DNA of 64,000 nucleotides from Nocardioides sp. SYSU D00065 (GTDB taxonomy: Bacteria > Actinomycetota > Actinomycetes > Propionibacteriales > Nocardioidaceae). Position numbers and translations under genes: made by a program. Where the stretch lies: contig NZ_JAFMSX010000001.1 of the NCBI RefSeq assembly GCF_017916425.1, positions 806,001 to 870,000 on the forward strand, in the 5' to 3' direction. Numbering within the stretch: the first letter of the stretch is position 1; the number at the start of each line of letters is the position of its first letter. Below the pieces are notes generated by a model. The model did no database searches, was not told the origin of the DNA, and was given only the letters and a program-made list of their open reading frames with translations. Of the stretch, positions 45,595 to 52,986 are shown piece after piece.

Positions 45595-47469
45595 ATGCGA
45601 CGGGCAGCGCTCATGGTGCTGGCGAGCGTGGTCGCTGCCTCGTGCGCCGCGGCCGGCGTCGCCGTCCTCGACGTCCGGGTGGCGCAGTCGGGCTGGCGGC
45701 TCGCGGTCGTGCTGGGCGCGACCCTGTCCGCGGCTCTGGTCGCCGCCGCCCTGACCCTGCTGGGGCGCCGCTCCCCCCGGCTCGCCGCGGAGGCCGGGGT
45801 CGTCCTCGGTGCGGCGTTGCTGGCGGGGCTCTCGATGGCGGCACTCGACGGCACCCGCTGGGGCTGGTACGGGCTGTTCGCCGACTCGGCGTTCCGCACG
45901 CAGATGGCCACCCGCTACGCCGAGGGTGTCGCGCTGGTCGACTACGGCTACCGCGGCCTGCCGGCGTACTACCCGCCGGCCGTCGGCTGGATCCAGGGTC
46001 GGGTCGCGGACCTCACCGGGATGCCCGGCTGGGCAGCGGTGCGTCCGGTGCAGATCGCCGTCGGAGCAGCCGTCCCGGTGCTCGCGTACGGGCTGTGGCT
46101 CCGCGTGGTCGGCGCCCCGCGGGCGGCGGCCGTGGCGGTCCTGACCGCGCTGTGGTGCGCGCACCCGCAGAAGCCCGACGAGTGGGTGGTGCTGACGTGC
46201 CTGGTGCCGTGGTGGCTGCTCGCGGTCCGCGACGTCCGCACCCCCGGCAGCCCGCGGCCGCGAGCATGGGCGCTGGGGATCGTGCTCGGGCTGCTGGTCC
46301 TGGTGCACACCTACTACTTCCTGCCGCTGGGGATCGCGACGCTGCTGGCGCTCGGCTCCGACGTCCTGGCCCGGCGCCGCGGCAGGTCGCCGCGCCTGCC
46401 GCTGCCACGGGCGCTGGGCATCGGCGCGGTCGCGCTGCTCGTGTCGTCGCCGTACTGGGCGGGGGCGGTGCTCGCCCGCCTGCGGCTACCGAGCGACAGC
46501 CTGCAGCTGCGCTACGCCAAGCCCGGCGGCAACGAGCCCGTGGTGGTGCCCGATCCGTGGGAGCCCGTCGGCCTGGCTGTCCTGTGCGGGCTGGCCTGGC
46601 TGGCCTGGGCCGCCTGGCGCCGGTGGCGCGGTGGACGCGACGACCTGCTCGCCGGCGGGCTGGCGCTCGCCCTCGCCGGCGCGTTGGCGACGCTGGGCGT
46701 CGGCGCCCTCCTCGAGCGGGCGGACGTCGGCGTGCTGGCCTTCAAGACCAACGACCTGCTCGAGATGCTCCTCGTCACCTGCGGTGTCCTCGGCGGCGCC
46801 CACCTCCTCGGCCACCTGCTCGGACGTGTGCGTCCAGGTGTCCCGCGTCGCCTCGCGTCGGCCGCGGCCGCCGTGGCGGCCGCGGTGGCGACCGGGACCG
46901 CGACCCACCACGTCGCGGTGGACTGGGCCACCGGCAGCCCCGCGCTGGTCGCGAACACGACCCGCTATCCCGACGGCCTGCGACCGGCGGGGGCCGGGGA
47001 CCTCGAGCAGCAGGTCCCGGTGCTCTTCGTCCGCGCCGACGATCCACCGGCGGCCGACGTGCTCGCCGGGTGGGACCGGCTGCGCCCCGCGCTCCCCCGC
47101 TCGCGGACGGTCCTGGTCACCTCCCGCGTCGACCTGCTCGCTACGACCCCGGTCCACGGGTTCCTCGCGTTCAAGAGCATCTACTCGCACCCCAACGGCC
47201 GGTTCGAGGACCGGGTCGAGCTGCTGCGGGAGGTCGCCGCGTGCCCGAACCCCGCCTGCGCGGCCGGGCTCCTGCGCGACAACCCCTACGACCGGGTCGA
47301 CGGGCTGGTGCTCGAGCGGGCGGGCGACCAGCTGACCCTGCGCTTCATGGTCGACGACTTCCCCGACCGCACGCGCCGCGAGCAGGTCGTCTTCCCCGCC
47401 GACCTCTTCGCGGCACCGTGGTTCGAGCGCGCCGACGTCGGTCGCTGGACCGTCCTCGCCGTCCGCTGA
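45595..47469 (+). CDS. GT-C membrane glycosyltransferase (AftA-like arabinofuranosyltransferase)
   Basis: 624 residues with about 11-13 membrane helices and a C-terminal extracytoplasmic domain (about 480-624). The loop VDYGYRGLPAYYPPAVGWIQGRVADLTG after the first helices and HTYYFLPLGIATLLAL recall AftA, which adds the first arabinose to galactan in mycobacteria using decaprenylphosphoryl arabinose. Divergence from ubiA-dprE1-dprE2, which make that donor, supports it. GGAG lies 8 bases before the ATG. Whether the acceptor is a galactan in this non-mycolate organism is unknown. Confidence 0.75.
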   Translation: MRRAALMVLASVVAASCAAAGVAVLDVRVAQSGWRLAVVLGATLSAALVAAALTLLGRRSPRLAAEAGVVLGAALLAGLSMAALDGTRWGWYGLFADSAFRTQMATRYAEGVALVDYGYRGLPAYYPPAVGWIQGRVADLTGMPGWAAVRPVQIAVGAAVPVLAYGLWLRVVGAPRAAAVAVLTALWCAHPQKPDEWVVLTCLVPWWLLAVRDVRTPGSPRPRAWALGIVLGLLVLVHTYYFLPLGIATLLALGSDVLARRRGRSPRLPLPRALGIGAVALLVSSPYWAGAVLARLRLPSDSLQLRYAKPGGNEPVVVPDPWEPVGLAVLCGLAWLAWAAWRRWRGGRDDLLAGGLALALAGALATLGVGALLERADVGVLAFKTNDLLEMLLVTCGVLGGAHLLGHLLGRVRPGVPRRLASAAAAVAAAVATGTATHHVAVDWATGSPALVANTTRYPDGLRPAGAGDLEQQVPVLFVRADDPPAADVLAGWDRLRPALPRSRTVLVTSRVDLLATTPVHGFLAFKSIYSHPNGRFEDRVELLREVAACPNPACAAGLLRDNPYDRVDGLVLERAGDQLTLRFMVDDFPDRTRREQVVFPADLFAAPWFERADVGRWTVLAVR

Positions 47470-47506
47470 CAGGGTCGGGGCGCCTGGCGGCGACCCCGAC
47501 CCTGTC
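47468..47506. terminator. Bidirectional hairpin terminator
   Basis: GACAGGGTCGGGG (47468-47480) and CCCCGACCCTGTC (47494-47506) form a perfect 13-bp stem with a 13-base loop. It lies between two convergent genes and its left arm includes the end of the glycosyltransferase stop codon. There is no strong T run on either side, as is common in high-GC actinobacteria. Confidence 0.8.
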
Positions 47507-47521
47507 TGCTCGGCGGTGCGG

Positions 47522-50500
47522 TCAGCGGGTGACGCGCAGGGTGGTGCGTTCCCGGTGGCGGGCGACCGAGCCGTCGCCGAGGTAGACGACGACGACCTTC
47601 GTCCGGCCCGGGGCGGTCGAGCGCGGGATCGGCATCGTGACCCGGGCCCTGCCGTCGGCGAGTCGCACCGTCCGGTTCGTGCCGGCCACCTTGATCCGGA
47701 CCTTCCCGGTCGGCTGAGCGCCCGGCGCGCGGACGACGACGTTGATCCGGACCGTGGTGCCGCGCCGCACGGCGGCGGGGGACGTCACCTTGATCCGCGG
47801 CTCGGCCTTGGCGACCGGACCGGGCACCGGGGCGACCGGAGCCGGCGGCGGGGTCGGCGTGGGGACCGGCGCCGGGTCCGGGGTCGGCGTCGGGTCAGGC
47901 GTCGGACTCGGGTCCGGGGTGGGCGTCGGGTCCGGCGTGGGCGTCGGGTCCGGGGTCGGGTCCTCCGCGACCGCGAGGGTCACGGCCGGCGAGGGACCGT
48001 AGGCCAGCTCTCCGGTCGGCTTGAGGATCGAGACGCGGTACTGCGCGCCGTCGTCGGCCATGGCTGCCTCGAACGACAGGCTGGACGTCGACTCGCCCTC
48101 GATGGTCGTCCACTCGCCACCGGCGGCCTTCCTCTCCCACCGGTGGTCGGTCAGGACCGTCGCACCGTTCTCCGGGAGCTCCAGGCTCAGGGTGACGGTC
48201 CCGCCCTCGTCCACCGAGGTGTCGCCGGCCACCGTGGGCTGCTGGCGGGCCGGGGATCCGTGGTCGTCGTGGTGGATGGTCACCGGCGCGGCGCTGAGCG
48301 TGTCACCGGTGTCGCCGTCGCGCAGGGTGGCCCGCACCTGGACCCCGTCGAGCGCCTGCTCGGCGACGAGCCGGTGCGACATCCCGGACGCTCCCGGGAA
48401 GGGCACCCAGCCGCCGCCCGGCCACTTCCACTCCCACGCGAGGGTGTCGTTCGCGTCGGGCTCCGGGTCCGCCACCAGGTCCAGGTCGATGTCGTAGCCC
48501 TGGTGGTAGTGCCCGCCCAGGTCGGAGAAGAACAGCAGCTGCGTGCCGGGGTCGGCGTCCGAGACCTTGACGGTGGTGCTCCAGTGACCGGCGAAGATCT
48601 CGTCGCCGTAGAGCGGGTCGTCCACGAGGGCGTCGGCCACGGCGGCGAAGTGCAGCTGCTGGTCGTGCCACTGCATCGTCATCGGCAGCTCGATGCTGAG
48701 CGCCTCGGGTCCGGTGCCCTCCTCGAGCACCACGTGGTTCCAGTCCTCGTCGACGGTGTACCACCGGTAGGTGAGCCCCTCGGCGGCCGGGTGCACCTCG
48801 GCGGTCGCCGTGAGGGTCTGGCCCGCCCGGTACACGCCGCGCGTGCCCTGCACGAGGACCTCACGCTCCGCGATCTCGCCCGTCATCGGCGCGGAGGTCG
48901 CCACCACGACGCCGTTCCGGACGGTCTGGACGGCGAACTCGGCGGGGCCGGTGGCGACGTACGGGCGCGCGACGATCGTGTCGCCGTCGCGCTTCGCGCC
49001 GGGCAGCTCGAACCACGGGCTGTCGCTGCGGTAGACCAGGCGCACGGACTCGCCCGCGGCCGGCTCGGGGCCGTCGAGCGGCAGGACGACGTCGTCTCCC
49101 AGGTGCTGCTTGCCGGCCGGGAAGGACGTGGCGACGGGCGGGACGGCGTTCGCGACGCTGAGCGGCACCCAGGCAGTGTCCTTGCCGGGGACGTACGCCG
49201 AGCCCTGCCGCAGCCGGGCGCGCACCTCGTAGCCGTCGTGCTGGGCGTCCAAGAGCTGGCGGAGCCGGCCCTGGGCGACCTCCGTGGCGTCGCCGTCGCC
49301 GGAGAACACGTAGCCGCTGCCGGTGGACCCGATCGGGCGGATCGTCCAGCGCCACGCCTGGCCCTGCTCGAGGTCGTGCCCGACCACCCGGGCCCGGAGC
49401 ACGTCGCCCACGTCGTAGGACTGCTCGACCCCAGCGATCGCGAGGTCGGTAGCGGTCTCCTCGCGGACGCCGATCGTCACCGGCTCGGACGGGCCGTAGG
49501 CCACCTCACCGGTGGGCTTCAGGATCGAGACGCGGTAGGAGGCGCCGTCGTCGGCCAGGGTCGCCGGGAGCGCCAGCTCCGCGCCGTCCTGCCCGGGCAG
49601 GACGCTCCACTCGGCCGCGCCGGGCGCCCTGCGCTCCCAGCGGCGGTCGGTGAGCACGGTCGCCCCGTTGCTCGGCAGCGACAGCCCCAGTGCCAGGCTC
49701 TCCCCCGCGGTGTAGCTGGTGCGGCCGGCGACCGACGGCTTCTGCCGGGCGGCGGCGCCGTGGTCGTCGTTGTGGATCGTCACCGGGGCGGCGACGACCG
49801 ACTCCTTGCCCTCGGCGGCGAAGTCGAGCGTCGCGCGGACCTGGACGCCGTCCAGTGCCTGCTCCGCCGTGAGCGTGTGACTCAGCCCCTGCGGCCCGGG
49901 GAAGGCCGTCCAGGCGTCGGCGCCCGGCCACTTCCACTCCCACGAGACGGTGTCGCCGACCGCGAGCTCGGGGTCGGCCGTCAGCCGCAGGTCGACCCGG
50001 TCGCCCTGGTGGTAGTGCGCCGCCAGCGCGCCGAAGGCGAACAGCTGCTGGTCGGCCGGCGTGTCGGTCACCGTGATGTCGCCGACCGCGTAGCCGGCCG
50101 TGGCCCGGCCGCCGCCGGGGTAGTCGTAGGAGGCGTACAGCTGGACGTAGCGGTCACCCATCGCCGGCGTGTGCTCGAGCCTGACCTCGGCCGGGTCGGT
50201 GCCCACCGGCAGGTCCTTCTCGTACGAGACGGTCCCGTCGGCCTTCTGGACGACCCAGCGGTAGGACAGTCCCTCGCGCTGCGGGAACACCGTGCCGGAC
50301 AGCTGCATGGTCTGGCCGAGACGGTAGGTGCCGCGCAGGCCCTGGATCTGGGTCTCACGACGCGCACTGGTCTGCGTGATGGGCGCGGACTGGGCGACGG
50401 CGACGCCGTCGCGCACGACCTGGACCGCCCAGAGGAGGGTGACCGCCGCCGTGGTGGGGGCGCTCACGGTGCTGCCGGTGATGGTCGTGTCGCTCGCCGG

Positions 50501-51940
50501 CGTCCAGAGCCCGCTGGTGGAGCCGCGGCGGACGATGCGGGCCGTCTCGCCGTCAGCGAGGGGCCGGCCGCCGATGTCCGCGGTCCAGAGGTCGCCGACG
50601 TACGTCAGCGCGGGCGAGGTCCGCGTCAGCGTCTGCGGCTCGACGTCCGAGGCGACCCGGATCGGCACCCACGGCGTCTGGGAGAGGACGGTCGAGGACC
50701 CCTGGCGCAGCGCGACGCTCAGCTCGTAGCCGTCGTCCGCGATCGACAGCGGCCGCGAGTGCTCGTTGCTCGTGGTGCTCTGCAGGTTCGTGCCCGTGAC
50801 CGTGCTGCCCGTGGGACGCATCAGCCACCGTAGCGTCTGGCCCTCAGCCAGGTCCACGCCGACCGCGCGGGCACTCAGCGTGTCGCCCGGCGCGTAGGAG
50901 TCGCGGACGCCCGTGATCGCGAAGGGCTGCCCCGTCGCGTCCGTGACGTCGACGGTGACCGGGTCGGAGGTCGAGCCTGTGGCCAGGTTGGCCGTCGCGG
51001 GCACGAAGGCCGCGGTGAGGGTGTGCGAGCCCACGGCGAGGTCGGGCACGGTGAGCTCGGCCCGGCCGCTCGCGTCGATGGGGTCGTGCCCCAGGACCGT
51101 GCTGCCGTCGCGGAACTCGACGGCGCCGTCGAGGTCCTCGACCGCAGCCGGGCTGACCTCGGCGCTCAGGGTGACGGGGTCGCCCGCGGTCACCTGGGAC
51201 GCCGACGCGGACAGCGTCGTGGAGGTCAGGACCTTCTCCGGGAGCTCGCCCACGACGAAGGTGTAGACCTGGGTGTCGGTGACCGGTGCGCCACCGACGG
51301 CCGCGTCGGCGCGGACCGTGAGCTCGTAGGTGCCGGGTCGGGTGAACGCCCAGTTGGCGTGCATGTGCACGCGCTTGCGGGTGAAGCTCTTGACGTCCTC
51401 GTCGCTCGACCAGATCCGCGATCCGACACCCCCGAAGGTGCCGGTGAGCCACAGCTCCACGTCACCGGGGCCGTCGACGTCGACGAGGGTGAACGTCGTG
51501 TCGTCGTCGTCCAGCGTGCCGGCGGGCACCGACTCGGTCGAGAAGCCCGGCCAGATCTGGCCCGGACCCTCGACCTGCGGCGCCAGCCACACCGTCGATC
51601 CTGCGGGTGCGATGAACTCGTATCCCGCGGGGAGGCGGTCCATGCGCGAGTCGTCGTCGACGTGGAACCACACCTCGTCGGCGTCGTAGCGGGTGCCCAG
51701 GGTGGGGATGTCGGCCTTGGTGTCAAGGACCAGCCGACCGTCCTCCCAGAACGTCGCGATGGCGTCGGTGTGGACGTCCGCGATCACCGTCCGTTCGAGC
51801 GGAGCCGGTGCAGGACCGGGAACGGCCGAGGCGGCCGCGGAGAGTCCCGCTGTCGTGCCGAGGGCCAGAGCGCCGGCCACCAGGCCGGACAGCAGGATTC
51901 GGGGTGGGCCGCTGATGCGGGCCGCGAGGGGCGTTGTCAC
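47522..51940 (-). CDS. Giant secreted protein: choice-of-anchor M domain plus duplicated Ig-like blocks
   Basis: 1472 residues from a GTG (AAAGG 7 bases upstream). A signal peptide (about 1-43) leads into one choice-of-anchor M domain (about 50-235; WLAPQVEGPGQIWPGFSTE, VHMHANWAFTRPGTY) and an Ig-like domain (235-335). Two long blocks follow, about 340-826 and 833-1326, which align with each other throughout. Each block carries HYHQG and an IHxDDHG motif. A Thr/Pro/Asp-rich linker (about 1327-1365) and a final Ig-like domain end the chain. There is no sortase motif or C-terminal helix, so it is probably released or bound non-covalently. A Zur-like box lies 45-62 bases upstream. Confidence 0.85.
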   Translation of the reverse strand: MTTPLAARISGPPRILLSGLVAGALALGTTAGLSAAASAVPGPAPAPLERTVIADVHTDAIATFWEDGRLVLDTKADIPTLGTRYDADEVWFHVDDDSRMDRLPAGYEFIAPAGSTVWLAPQVEGPGQIWPGFSTESVPAGTLDDDDTTFTLVDVDGPGDVELWLTGTFGGVGSRIWSSDEDVKSFTRKRVHMHANWAFTRPGTYELTVRADAAVGGAPVTDTQVYTFVVGELPEKVLTSTTLSASASQVTAGDPVTLSAEVSPAAVEDLDGAVEFRDGSTVLGHDPIDASGRAELTVPDLAVGSHTLTAAFVPATANLATGSTSDPVTVDVTDATGQPFAITGVRDSYAPGDTLSARAVGVDLAEGQTLRWLMRPTGSTVTGTNLQSTTSNEHSRPLSIADDGYELSVALRQGSSTVLSQTPWVPIRVASDVEPQTLTRTSPALTYVGDLWTADIGGRPLADGETARIVRRGSTSGLWTPASDTTITGSTVSAPTTAAVTLLWAVQVVRDGVAVAQSAPITQTSARRETQIQGLRGTYRLGQTMQLSGTVFPQREGLSYRWVVQKADGTVSYEKDLPVGTDPAEVRLEHTPAMGDRYVQLYASYDYPGGGRATAGYAVGDITVTDTPADQQLFAFGALAAHYHQGDRVDLRLTADPELAVGDTVSWEWKWPGADAWTAFPGPQGLSHTLTAEQALDGVQVRATLDFAAEGKESVVAAPVTIHNDDHGAAARQKPSVAGRTSYTAGESLALGLSLPSNGATVLTDRRWERRAPGAAEWSVLPGQDGAELALPATLADDGASYRVSILKPTGEVAYGPSEPVTIGVREETATDLAIAGVEQSYDVGDVLRARVVGHDLEQGQAWRWTIRPIGSTGSGYVFSGDGDATEVAQGRLRQLLDAQHDGYEVRARLRQGSAYVPGKDTAWVPLSVANAVPPVATSFPAGKQHLGDDVVLPLDGPEPAAGESVRLVYRSDSPWFELPGAKRDGDTIVARPYVATGPAEFAVQTVRNGVVVATSAPMTGEIAEREVLVQGTRGVYRAGQTLTATAEVHPAAEGLTYRWYTVDEDWNHVVLEEGTGPEALSIELPMTMQWHDQQLHFAAVADALVDDPLYGDEIFAGHWSTTVKVSDADPGTQLLFFSDLGGHYHQGYDIDLDLVADPEPDANDTLAWEWKWPGGGWVPFPGASGMSHRLVAEQALDGVQVRATLRDGDTGDTLSAAPVTIHHDDHGSPARQQPTVAGDTSVDEGGTVTLSLELPENGATVLTDHRWERKAAGGEWTTIEGESTSSLSFEAAMADDGAQYRVSILKPTGELAYGPSPAVTLAVAEDPTPDPTPTPDPTPTPDPSPTPDPTPTPDPAPVPTPTPPPAPVAPVPGPVAKAEPRIKVTSPAAVRRGTTVRINVVVRAPGAQPTGKVRIKVAGTNRTVRLADGRARVTMPIPRSTAPGRTKVVVVYLGDGSVARHRERTTLRVTR
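47866..47955 (-). repeat. Pro-Thr-Asp linker repeats in the giant protein
   Basis: Short repeats of the type GACCCGACGCC encode a (Asp-Pro-Thr-Pro-Thr-Pro)-like linker. Such wall-spanning linkers space a folded domain away from the surface and are prone to slippage in length. Confidence 0.8.
47963..49444 (-). repeat. Second copy of the ~490-codon internal duplication
   Basis: Encodes residues about 833-1326 of the giant protein and aligns along its length with the block encoded at 49463-50923. Shared landmarks in order are ITGV/IAGV, GYEVRARLRQGS, PWVPxxVA, RGVYRAGQT, HYHQG, WEWKWPG, AEQALDGVQVRATL, IHxDDHG, NGATVLTDxRWER and YRVSILKPTGE. Confidence 0.85.
49463..50923 (-). repeat. First copy of the ~490-codon internal duplication
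   Basis: Encodes residues about 340-826. It is more diverged from the second copy in its first third than in its last third, where long identical runs such as AEQALDGVQVRATL and YRVSILKPTGE remain. This suggests uneven constraint or partial conversion between copies. Confidence 0.85.
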
Positions 51941-51960
51941 GTAGAGACCTTTCACGTCCG

Positions 51961-51980
51961 GAGCGGGCGCGCGCCCGCTC
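51961..51980. other. Perfect 20-bp palindrome in the leader of the giant gene
   Basis: GAGCGGGCGCGCGCCCGCTC is a perfect inverted repeat between the Zur-like box and the ribosome binding site. As RNA it could form a GC hairpin in the leader; as DNA it could bind a dimeric protein. Confidence 0.6.
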
Positions 51981-51981
51981 A

Positions 51982-52002
51982 GCGTGACGATAATCGTTCT
52001 CA
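51982..52002 (-). promoter_or_regulatory. Zur-like box upstream of the giant secreted protein
   Basis: The minus strand contains TGAGAACGATTATCGTCA, with the perfect core ACGATTATCGT. It resembles actinobacterial Zur sites of the form TGAAAAYGATTATCRTTTTCA. It lies 45 bases before the GTG start. An ATG inside it opens a longer frame that I do not use. Confidence 0.75.
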
Positions 52003-52071
52003 TTATTTATTAGCAAGTGCAGTGCCCCGGATGCAGGCCGGAGGGCGTCGTCGCGATGACGCGTGCAGCGA

Positions 52072-52839
52072 TCACAGCGTCGTCACCCAGTAGGGCACCC
52101 GGCACACGTAACCCGCCGCTCCGGGTGTCGCCGACGACCGGACGGCGCTGAGCACAGCCGCTCGCGCCGCCGACCACTGCTCACCCAGGGTCCGGCGGGC
52201 CATCAGGATGGGAGCGCTGTACTGCTCCATCAGGTGGACGAAGGCCTCCGGCGACTCGAAGACCAGGTCGAACTCCCGCTCCTCCACCGTGGCGCCGGCG
52301 CCGGCCACGTCGCGGATCCCGGCGACGGACTCGTGCCACGGGGCCGGGACGTCCGGGTGGTAGCGGGACATGAGGCGCCGGATGTCACCGAAGAGGCCGT
52401 TGGGCGACCAGCTCGTGAAGACGACATCTCCGCCGTCGCGCACCAGCCGGCGCGCCTCCGCCACCGCACGCTCGGGATGGTCGGCGAAGACGAGTCCGAA
52501 GGTGGAGGTCACCACGTCCGCGCAGTCCGAGGGGAGGGGTACGTCGACCACGTCCGCCTCGAGCCACCGGACGTCCAGGCGCTCGGCCGCGGCACGCCGC
52601 GCCGCCTCGGCCAGCAGGCCGGGGCTGATGTCGACGCCGACCACCGATGCTGCCCCCTCACGGGCCAGCGTCAGCGCCGTGACACCGGTGCCCGTCGCCA
52701 GGTCGACGGCGTCGCGGCCGCGCACCTCCAAGGCGGCCACGAGATCGCGCCCCGGCGCGGCCCACATGTCTCCCACGATGCCGTAGTCACCGGTCGCCCA
52801 GAACGTGCTGGCGTCCATCCCCATCCCTTCGATCGCCAT
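52072..52839 (-). CDS. Class I SAM-dependent methyltransferase
   Basis: About 255 residues. VDLATGTGVTALTLAREG is SAM motif I, VGVDISPGLLAEAARRA follows with the ribose-binding Asp, and VTSTFGLVFADHPERAVAEARRLVRDGG completes the UbiE/Coq5-like core. The substrate is unknown. It lies between the two Zur-like boxes, downstream of the second and on the same strand as the giant gene, so it may belong to the same regulon. The start is uncertain: ATG codons at 52839 and 52818 both have purine-rich leaders. Confidence 0.8.
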   Translation of the reverse strand: MAIEGMGMDASTFWATGDYGIVGDMWAAPGRDLVAALEVRGRDAVDLATGTGVTALTLAREGAASVVGVDISPGLLAEAARRAAAERLDVRWLEADVVDVPLPSDCADVVTSTFGLVFADHPERAVAEARRLVRDGGDVVFTSWSPNGLFGDIRRLMSRYHPDVPAPWHESVAGIRDVAGAGATVEEREFDLVFESPEAFVHLMEQYSAPILMARRTLGEQWSAARAAVLSAVRSSATPGAAGYVCRVPYWVTTL

Positions 52840-52938
52840 CTCGATCCCATTCCTCCCCTCGCCGTCGCTGCCCGCACCGATCGCAGCCCGTCGCGATTCA
52901 CCGTCGACGCCGGACTTGGCACCCGGCGCATCCTCAGT

Positions 52939-52959
52939 CAATAATGATTATCAGAAGCA
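52939..52959 (+). promoter_or_regulatory. Zur-like box between methyltransferase and wall-protein genes
   Basis: AATAATGATTATCAGAAGCA contains the palindrome TGATTATCA (52945-52953) and matches the core of the first box (AAYGATTATCR). It is 28 bases before the ATG of the three-repeat wall protein and in the divergent leader of the methyltransferase, so it could govern both. Confidence 0.75.
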
Positions 52960-52986
52960 TTCTCGTATCTGGCTAGGACGGTCCAC

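Noticed and set aside
51940..52003. Upstream ATG at 52003 as start of the giant secreted protein
   Set aside because: It lies inside the Zur-like box, adds a segment that breaks the signal peptide layout, and lacks the ribosome binding site that precedes the GTG at 51940.
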